Shown here one piece after another: positions 9,393 through 17,706 of a stretch of 64,000 nucleotides of DNA. The stretch is from Carpediemonas membranifera (taxonomy: Eukaryota > Fornicata). Under the pieces are notes generated by a model. That model made no database searches, was not told the DNA's origin, and saw only the letters and a list, made by a program, of their open reading frames with translations. The number at the start of each line of letters is the position of its first letter. The first letter of the stretch is position 1. The stretch is from the NCBI GenBank assembly GCA_019828565.1, contig JAHDYR010000025.1, positions 62,001 through 126,000 of the forward strand. Reading direction: 5' to 3'. The position numbers were made by a program, and so were the translations under genes.

Positions 9393-10079
9393 TTACTCAT
9401 TTGAGTTGACGTTAGCTGCGTGGAAGAGCAGGAGGCTCGCGTAAACGGGTATACGCAGAACATCACGAGCCTCTGCAGCGGCACGGGCAGCGTTCCTCTT
9501 CTCAATCACAGCGGCGAGGTCCTTGAAGGTCTTCGAGTGCTTCTTGAGGACAAGCTGCGGACGCTCGAAGATGAGCTTAGAGTCCTTGCGGCACACACTC
9601 TCCAGAAGGACCTCTCTGACCTTGTCGACAGAGATACCAAGCCTCTGGGCGACGAAGGCGTAAGCGCGGGGGCGGACCGACTGAGGGATGCCGTGGAACA
9701 GCTCGCGGTACTCACGGACAGTTGCCAAGAGAGGGCTGCCATGGTCGACCTCATCTCCTTCGGCGTCCAGGCTGATGAGGGCCCTGAAGCGCTTCTCCTT
9801 GGCCTCAGAAGACTCGCCCTTGTACTGCGCCATGATCTGCTCAATGCTATCGAGAGAACGGAACTCCGCTTCATCCCTAAGATCCTCCGGAACGAATGTG
9901 GGGAGGTCATTGGGGCGTCTGTCAACCACCTCATTGCAAATGCGGTTTCCGGTGGCGACATCGGCAGCGGAGATGCTTCCAGCAGCGTGCTCCTTCTCTA
10001 AGTAAGTAGAAATCATTTCCACAGCGTTTAGACGCTTTCTGCCCTTGCTCTTAGCAGTATTACTCCGTTTCGGAGGCAT
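9393..10079 (-). CDS. Unknown 228-residue protein (element ORF)
   Basis: Open from ATG 10079 with a basic N-terminus (MPPKRSNTAKSKGRKR) that could be a nuclear localisation or DNA-binding tail. It is helix-rich and charged with no signal peptide or membrane segment, and I do not recognise the family. It is divergent from the OTU gene across a 664-bp intergenic region with four short palindromes. Only the last 20-25 codons survive in the left arm, so it is single-copy in the window. Its 3' end faces the right-arm GNAT gene with 20 bp between stop codons. Confidence 0.6.
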   Translation of the reverse strand: MPPKRSNTAKSKGRKRLNAVEMISTYLEKEHAAGSISAADVATGNRICNEVVDRRPNDLPTFVPEDLRDEAEFRSLDSIEQIMAQYKGESSEAKEKRFRALISLDAEGDEVDHGSPLLATVREYRELFHGIPQSVRPRAYAFVAQRLGISVDKVREVLLESVCRKDSKLIFERPQLVLKKHSKTFKDLAAVIEKRNAARAAAEARDVLRIPVYASLLLFHAANVNSNE

Positions 10080-10743
10080 AACGTTTCTTCAAGGTGCACT
10101 TTATGCTCGCAACGAAATTAGAAAACCAAACGAAGAAAGGAGAAGAGTATCGATCCTCAAACGCTGGCAAGCATGTGTATATCACTAAAAACAACATCAT
10201 GAGAGCTCTGTGGCCTCGAATGGCCTGTAATAGAACCTAAACAACATCAACAATTGTAACTCGTCGAGGAAGCGTTGAGATGAACTATAAACGCGGGAAT
10301 GGATCAAACAATGGATTTAAGAGTGGCATACAAGGCCAGAATACCGCAATTATCGTCCGTTGATCCACGTGACCTCCATCTTGGTCGGTATCCAGAGAAA
10401 GCCCTTCAGACGCTCGCAACACAACATTTAGAAGACTTATCGTGAATGGCTCCTTCCATGATGGACCTTCACCTGGACATGCCATCTCTGACATGTCCAA
10501 TGGTCTCCATTGAGCTCGCATTCATCCCTCTGAGCATCCGCCCCATGGTCCAATCAGATGCCCAATCAAAATTCTGCACCGAAGTGCCCCGAGGACCTCC
10601 TCTGAGTTCATAAGGCTCTCAGAGCCTTATACACCAATTCGAAATCGTGTATAAGGCTCTCAGAGCCTAATGAATCTCCCGCGCGCCGTTGCCTACTGAT
10701 ACTGGTCATTTTTCCGCATGGTTTATTAGGCTCTCAGAGCCTT
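10080..10743. promoter_or_regulatory. Divergent intergenic region with four 15-bp palindromes
   Basis: Non-coding gap between the 228-residue gene and the OTU gene. Its OTU-proximal end holds AGGCTCTCAGAGCCT at 10613-10627, 10654-10668 and 10728-10742, with a variant (AGGTCCTGAGAGCCT) at 10758-10772 that overlaps the 5' end of the open frame. Each is a perfect or near-perfect dyad with a one-base centre, usually flanked by TTA/TAA. Repeated dyads immediately before a gene suggest binding sites for a dimeric regulator. The rest of the gap shows nothing recognisable. Confidence 0.55.
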
Positions 10744-12153
10744 ATGAATTTTTCATTAGGTCCTGAGAGCCTTATAATCATGCAATCGGTTTTCGACTTC
10801 TACATGCTCTTGAAGCGTTCGAAAACGTTTGGTAAGCAGTTCTTTATCTTCTATGACAGCGCTGAGATCAGTCAGGCCTCATCAAACGCGCAGGAGATGA
10901 TCAAGTGCTCACTTCTTCGTAAGTTCCTTCTGCCCGATGACAAGATCCTCACCGCCCTTCTTCGTGATCGTAAGTACTTTCCCCATACCTTTTTACACAG
11001 ATATTGGCTGGAAAACGCTTCGCAAGCTCTTCAGGTCGCCTCACCTTATCCTGCACCTAAGAGAAACTGCCGAGGCTCAGCTTGAGCTGATCACGACATC
11101 GGCTGAGCTGAAGAAGGTCATGGGAGATCATGCCTACGACAGCCTTGTCCAGAAGGTCCGCCGAGAAGTGTCTTCGGATCACGAGCACGACGTTGGAGGT
11201 AAGTACTCCAAATAACTCCTGCTTATTCAGTCCTTTCGCTGCTCCGTGAGCGCATAATGCGCAAGGTGAAGCCAGGAAGGTCGGGGGTCGTCCGTTCGTT
11301 CAAGAACAACGCCGAGCCTGAGCTGTCGGACCCGGTCGACGTGCAGTTCGACCGGATAAGGCACCTGGACGCGCTTCTGATGGACTCTCCCGTCCACAGA
11401 AGTACCCTGAGTGGCACATCGCGCCTCCTGCGCCGCCATCTTGCCGTGGAACACAACGGTGCGATCCGTGATTTGAAGAGGGAGCTTTGGCGAGCCCGGG
11501 CCAAGATTGAAAAGCTCGAGACGGAGAAGCTTGTGCCCTTGAAGAAGGAGGCTGAGGTCATAGACCTGGATCGGGAGGCTTTGGTGGCCGCAGACCCCAA
11601 AGATGACGTCCAGACCATCATGGAGAAGACCGCTAAGAAGTTTAAGAACGATACAAGCTCTCTGAAGCGGTCTGAGGTGCCTGGGGATGGCTCATGCATT
11701 CTCAGCGCCATGCATCTCATCAGGACTGGGTCCCAGCCTACTGTTGGTGAGAAGCTTCAGCTGTACGAGGACATCCGATCCTTCTGTGAGGGCAAGGGGT
11801 TCGAGGGCGACCCGTTCTCTGAGATGCCTGGCTCCCCTTTCCCCTGGGCAGACCATGAGGCCATCCAGGCCAGTGTAGAGCTGAGTCACACTCCGGTAAT
11901 CATCACCCAGATCGACGAGGACCTTACCTGCCTCTGGGTCCACAAAGGTTGGGAAGATTCAGAGTTCTTGCCCATCCAGGATGCGACGCTGGACAAGATC
12001 TTAGGTCTTTGTGAGAGCATGAAGCTCACTCAGTTCATCGTCATCGAGAATCGTCATGCCTGTGTCTACAGTCTTCCGGACCGCAAGCGCAAGGCAGCTG
12101 CCGCAGAGCCCGAGAAGCGTGCTACTCGTCCGGAGGATGTCACCCGCTCATAA
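10744..12153 (+). CDS. OTU-domain deubiquitinase-like protein, three exons, intact copy
   Basis: The proposed structure is 10744-10969, 11001-11198 and 11231-12153, with introns of 31 and 32 nt that both begin GTAAGTAC and end in CAG; the spliced frame is 448 residues without a stop. ATG 10780 is an alternative start that would leave the fourth palindrome in the leader. The first 180 residues are unrecognised and include a basic coiled segment. The C-terminal OTU domain shows GDGSC with Asp294 and Cys297 and a distal ENRHACVY with His417, the usual Asp/Cys/His set of OTU cysteine proteases that cleave ubiquitin chains. The left-arm copy lacks exons 1-2. The presence of spliced introns inside a mobile unit is notable. 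Confidence 0.75.
10970..11000 (+). other. 31-nt intron (inferred), OTU gene
   Basis: GTAAGT at the 5' end, a pyrimidine-rich stretch, and TTTACACAG at the 3' end. Removing it joins two otherwise frame-shifted open segments, 10744-10969 (phase 1) and 11001 onward. Confidence 0.7.
11199..11230 (+). other. 32-nt intron (inferred), OTU gene
   Basis: GTAAGTACTCC to CTTATTCAG. Its removal bypasses a TAA inside the intron and restores the frame that leads into the OTU domain. Confidence 0.7.
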
Positions 12154-12183
12154 ATGATTGATTGAATTGATATCTCTTCAAGT

Positions 12184-13093
12184 TTATTCACTCTTGCCTT
12201 GAGTCATGCGCGCAGTGTGGAAGCGCTTACGGGCGGGGTTGGACTTGGTCTTCCGCTTGCGGGGCTGCGGCTTGACCTGCAGTATTTTGAACTGCTCCAC
12301 CTTTCGAGCGAGGTAGTGAGGGTCATCTATGGCGAGACTCTTGAAGCGAGCAACCGGGTGCTCCTCTTCATCGGCCTCAAAGTAGGTCTCGCCATAATCG
12401 ATGCGCAAGAACTCGCCGCGAACGATGTTGGCAGTGGCCCTGACCGATATCACTGGCAGGCCATCCACCAAGACGTCCACGAACTCACAGTTGACATCGT
12501 CAGGGCTGTGGTTAATCAGGTGGACACCCGCTGCGGCCGACATGGCATCGACGGCGACCTGACTGTCAGCGAATGACATGCTGTGTAATGGTAATGGAAT
12601 ATGCGAAACAAACACCATCTGGCCGTTGTTGCTGGCCGTCTCAGCATCGGGAATCAGCTTCCCGAGTATATGCCGAGACATGTGCCAGCTGAGATATCCT
12701 CAGTGGCAATCATGCCTCGGCCGACGCTCTGCGTCCGATTGAGGGCCGGATGGTCGGGCTCCTGGGTCAGACGGGGGTCGCAACGGGTCTCGGATGAGAT
12801 CCAGGCCGGAGCAGGAATGGCCTGAAGGCTTATCTCATCCGAAATCAGCCGCTTGACGTCCTGCAGGTCTGAACCCGGGTAAACATGCGTCCACCTAGGG
12901 TGGACGTGCATGACGGACCCCTCGACGGAGTCCTCCTCGGCTTCAGACGAGCTGGATGAATGGGAAGGCGACTCGGGAGGCGGAGGAGGAGGAGAATCTT
13001 GCTCCTTACCATCCTCGGGCGACTCGGGAGGCGGAGGAGGAGGTGATGCTGCCGTTACAGTCGTTTCCGCAGGACGTTGATCCTGCGGAGAAG
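12184..13093 (-). pseudogene. SET-domain protein, right palindrome copy, fused to gypsy pol
   Basis: The inverted copy of the SET gene from 1616 to 2525. This copy keeps the region LINHSPDD, with the N-H-S SET signature, and EFLRIDYGETYF, but one T is missing near 12664 (GIYSGS in place of GIYFGK), so the frame breaks before the catalytic half. Upstream, the frame runs without interruption into the chromodomain of the adjacent gypsy polyprotein. As read this is a chromodomain/proline-rich/SET N-half chimera. The two SET copies are broken at different positions. Confidence 0.7.
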
Positions 13094-16000
13094 ATGAGTC
13101 CTCGTCGGGGGTGAGGCCTTCCCAACGGATCAGTAGCTCCAGAGAGCCGTTCTTCTTCTTACGGTGGCCTACGACTGCCTCCACGGGTTGTTCATCTTGC
13201 TCGTAGGCGGCAATTTCCTCGAGCTCCTTCTCCGTGAGGCCGTCGGCGTGGAATGTGACGAGTCGGTCTGCGTGGACTGTGGCGACGCACTTCGACACGA
13301 GATACATCACCTTGTAGGTGTTGGGGTGATCGCCCTTCCCCTCCATGCGGAGCGGTCCGCGCAGAGGCGGGAGTAGCTTGGTCGGCGGCTTGCCCGGGTA
13401 TCTCAGCAGGACGTAGGTTTCGTTCTCCCAGGCCCGTGTGCTGTCCGAGGAGCCTGCAGCCTTGTTTACCTCGTAGGCTTTGACCTTGATCGCGGCAAGT
13501 TGTTGGAGCGACGTGACGTGGGCCTGGAAGCGGACGATGTCGTCGGCTTCGACTGAGCCCGGCTCGAGCATCTGGGTTGCGTTGGTCAGGGCGTCGGGCG
13601 CGACGCGCAGCATGGTTGACTTGCGTCCGAACAATAGTTCGAAGGGGCTGAGGCCTGTGGTGGAGTGGCGGGTGGCGTTGATAACGTGCTGGGCGATGGG
13701 CAGGTATGCGGGCCAGTTGTCGTCGCGGGCGTCCAGCAGGAGCGCTCTTAAGCGTCTCATGACGGTACCATTCAGGCGTTCGACTACGCCGTTGCTGGCC
13801 GGATGATATGCCGTACTGAACCGGTGCTTGAGGCTCAGTCGCTCGTTCATCTCCTCGACTAGGGCATTCCTGAACTGTGTACCTTGGTCAGACTGGAGCT
13901 CGGCCGGGACGCCGAAAGTCGCCCAGATCTCCAGCAATGCGGCTGCTGCCTCGGCTGCGCTCGTTGACCGTGTGGGCTTCAATATGGTGAACTTCGAGAA
14001 CACGTCCACCACCGTGATGACGTACTTGAGACCGTCTCTCTCGGGCAAAGGGCCAATGGTGTCCACCTGCACCGTCTCGAATGGGCGGATGCGCTGAGTA
14101 GAGTGCCACTTGATCGGCTCCTTGCGGGCTGGCTTTGTCTTGCGACAGATTGGACACTGGCGTAAGGTCGCGCGGACGTCATCCGACATGCCTGGCCACG
14201 TGACACCGGACTGCTTCAGATTGGCGATGGTCTGGTCTGGGCCGACGTGGCCCTGTGCACCGGCGTGCGCCCTGGTGATCTGCTCTTGGCGCGTCGTGGT
14301 GACGTGGTCGATCGAGCGGCGCACCTCGTTCTTGCGCTGAGATGATGGCCGCGACAGTGCGTCGGCTACGAGGTTCTGCGCTCCAGCTATGTGTGTGACG
14401 TTATACGGATACTCTGTCATGGTGAGTCGCCATCGTGTCAGTTTCTTAGTGCCGTCCTCGTCTGTCTTCCTGAGTAGCCATATCAGATTACGATGGTCCG
14501 TGCGAAGCTCGAACGGCTTCAGCTTGAAGAGGGGGAAAACTCTGGTCGCGTTACACAATAGACAATGGCGAAAAGCTCCTGTTCCACCGTGGACCACCGT
14601 TGCTGGGTCTCGTCGAGGGTCTTGCTGTAGAAGGCGAGTGGGACCTTCTCGTCACCCTCGCCCTGCCACAGTACACCACCGATGGCGGTCGACGATGCGT
14701 CGGTCTCGAGAGTCCACTTTGCACTCAGGTCTGGGAGCGCGAGGGCGGTGTGCTCGGCTACTAGGGTCTTCATACGGGCGAATGCTTCGTCCTCAGTGGC
14801 AGTCCAATCGAGGGGGCCGACTTCTGCGGCGATCCCTTTAGGAGGGCGTTGAGCGGGGCTGATGCGTGGGCGAGGTGTGGGATATAGTTTGACAGATAGT
14901 TGAACTTGCCTAGCGTGCGGCGCAGCTCCGTTGTCGTCGTTGGGGGTGTGAGGTCCTGGATGGCTGCGATACGTGAGGGGGAAACCGACCTGCCAGACTC
15001 GTTGACTATAAACCCACAGACTTCAACCTCCTTCATGCCAATGGCACACTTGTCGGCGCGGAGTTTGATATCGTAAGCTTCCAACTGGTCGAAGATCTGG
15101 GTGAGGGTCGACTTGAAATCCTGAATGGAGCGGGCGTACGCAAAGATATCGTCGATATAGGCTCTCGAACCGTCGATACCAGCGAGCATCTCGTCCATGG
15201 CTCGCTGGAACTTTGCTGGGGCGTTCTTCAGCCCGAATGGTGTACGTAAGAACTCGTAATGCCCGCCCGGGACGGTGAATGCGGTGAGCGGGATGCTATC
15301 GGTTGCCATGTTCTGCTGCCAGTATCCGCTGCGCAGGTCGAGCGCCGCGAACACGGAGCATCCGCTCGCCTCGTGTACAAACGATCGGATGTCCGGCGTG
15401 GGGTACAGGTCGTCGATGGTGGCGTTGTTCAAGACGTTGTAAGCGATGCAGAAGCGGTCTTCGCCGCTCTTCTTCTTTGCCATGACGTGCGGGCTAGAGT
15501 GCGGACTTTGACTCTCTCGGATCACGCCCTGGTTGAGCATCTTGTCGATCTCCGCGAGGGCTGAGTTTCCCGGGTCACCCTTCAACGGCCTGGGTCGGGC
15601 CCTGGGTGTAGGGCGGCTTGGATCGACGACGATCTCGTGTGGCGGCATCCTGCTGCCATCCGGAGGTAGAGGGCCAAACACGGCCTTGCGCTCGCGAAGG
15701 AAGTCGGTCAGCCAGGCAGCCAGCTCCGGGTTCTCTTCGGTCGGCAGCTTAACCTTGCGCCACTCTTCCTCGGGGTCGACTTCTTCTGTTGTCGAGTCGA
15801 GGTAGGGGTGCTGTCCCAGGCCGTCGTCGTCATCGATCGGGTCAGCGGACGGTATTAGTAGCCGATCGTTCAGCAGGAAGCCGAGGCGGCGGAGCAAATC
15901 GCGTCCAATGAGGACCTTCTTCCTCTGGCCCTTCGTGACCATGAGCAATGCAGTGGTGGTCACGGTCTTTCCGTCGACACTGGGGAGGGTCAGCGAGACC

Positions 16001-17706
16001 TTGGCGGCTTTGCCAGTGGAGATGATATCGTCCCCAGCGCCGAGAAGTTCGACTGAGGTCGGTATCAGGGTCACGTCGGGGATCGCTGCGAGGGCAGGGG
16101 CTGATATGACCGACGTGCAAGCGCCGATGTCGAACTTGACGTTCATGTGCTGGCCGTTGATAACAGCCGGGACCTTCACCGGGTCCTTGTCGAGTATGAT
16201 GTCCTCGATCTCGTAGACTTCGTTCTCCAACTCCGAATGAGACGCTTCATCCGCGTCAAACACCTCATCGACGCGGCGGGGGTTCTTCAGGGTAGACGAG
16301 GGGCGGAGGTCCATGCGGCCGGCCCGGCGATCCGACTGTTGGTGACTGGTGGGCGCCACAGGGCGTGCGCGGTTGCCGGGCTGCTTTTGCCGCTCTTCGG
16401 GTCTGCGTTCCTGACGCTTCTCGGTCTGTGGCTGGCGTTCTTGGGCCTTGTAAGCCTCCCGTCTGATGAGGAACCTGCAGTCCTTCGTCTCGTGGTGCGG
16501 GTTCCAGCCATGCTGTGTGCAGTATCTCGTGTGGGAAGGAGGCATGCGGAACTTGGTCTTGTCCCTGAACTGCTGGAACGGATCGCGACCATCGAGCCTG
16601 CGAGCGAGCGGCTTCCTGCCTGAAGTGCCCGACGCCTGCTCGTTGTTGTCGGCTTGTGGGCTGGCGAGTCTGAAGGCACGCCATGGGATAATGATGTTCT
16701 CGTCGTGATCAACATCCAAGTCGCGTAGTTTGTCGAGAAGTTCGCTGATCTTGTCGGAGTAGTCCTCAATCTCTTCTTCGTATACATCCTCGGCTTCTTT
16801 GGAGAAACCTCTAGTGGCGAAGTCCCGAATGATCCGCTCGAGCAGTTTTGCGGAGATGGTGGGGACGTCCTTGATGTCTGGGTTGAGGGCGCTTATGAGC
16901 TTACGTGCCTTCTCGACGGCCGTTCGGTGCCGGGGCTCCGGACCGTATAGCGTGATGTTGTCGAGCTTTGCCTTGAGGAGCTTGGCTCTTGCGCCCGGGT
17001 CCGTACTAGTCAAGAGGGTATATGCGAGGTAGGGGGCGATGGAGGTCGCCTCCTTGGCGAGGAAAGCGTAGACGTCCCCGCCATCGAAGACTGGCCAAGC
17101 CGCCGAGGAGGGGGCGGGCTTGGTCTCCTCGGGCACTGGGGGCATGTACACGAACGCCACCGAGACGTCTTCGCCGTCCGGGCCGGTCAGGTTGCCAGGC
17201 CGTGCGACTGTCTCGACGTTTGCGATGTCGTGGTCGTCGGTCAGCTGGGTGAAGAAGTCGCGGGCCTTCTTGCCGCAGTCAGTCAGTATCTGGGGATGTT
17301 GAGCTTCAAGGCACTCCCGGGTCATTGCTGTCAGGGTGGGGTCCTTGTGCTTAGCTGCACACTCGCTACAGGCGGCGAACGTGGCTTTTCTTATGGTCTT
17401 CTGTACCTCCTCTACCCAGATGGCGGTGAGGTTGTCGGTCTTCGTTGTACGGGCTCGTGCCGCAGTACTGGCAGAGCTTGTGTTCGCCGCGCGGCGAGCA
17501 TCGGAATCGGACAGAACGGTTCGTTGTAGGTCCTCGAAAGTGTCAAAAAGAGTGGTTGGGCGCCACTGGGCGCGAAGTTTTTCTGTTGTCTCGGGGGACA
17601 ATGCCCTAAAGAACGAAATTGGATTCTTCTCGTGGGGCATCGCCGAGAGGTACTCCTGGAGTGCTCTCTCGACGGCGAACGGGGTGTCAATTGTAAGATT
17701 CTTCAT
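13094..17706 (-). CDS. Gag-Pol polyprotein of gypsy element 1 (two frame breaks)
   Basis: Starts at ATG 17706, which overlaps the preceding stop as ATGA. Domains in order: Gag of about 400 residues with a Cys/His cluster (CTQHG...HHETKDC); aspartic protease with FDIGACTSV (D-I-G in place of the usual D-T/S-G); reverse transcriptase with FAALDLRSGYW and AYIDDIFAY; RNase H with LETDASSTAIGGVLW; integrase with an H-H-C-C finger (QCPICRK), VDTIGPL and a distal NGVVERLNG; and the start of a chromodomain. The frame breaks at two five-base runs, 14812-14816 and 14531-14535; in each case one more base would restore homology with the related element at 43.5-43.8 kb. It would encode replication and integration of the element. 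Confidence 0.8.

Larger units (their letters stand above)
6461..13093 (-). repeat. Right arm of giant palindrome (4,745 bp shared + 1,888 bp unique)
   Basis: The inverted copy of 1616-6360. It contains 1,888 bp (one GCAG at 9455-9458 to the next at 11343-11346) that are absent from the left arm; this block holds the 5' part of the 228-residue gene and exons 1-2 of the OTU gene. Arm lengths agree exactly once it is removed (6,633 minus 1,888 equals 4,745). The outer boundary at 13093 abuts a truncated gypsy element. Confidence 0.9.

Noticed and set aside
10613-10772. CRISPR-like array from the repeated 15-bp dyads
   Set aside because: Only four short palindromes with unequal spacing in a eukaryotic intergenic region; no cas genes.
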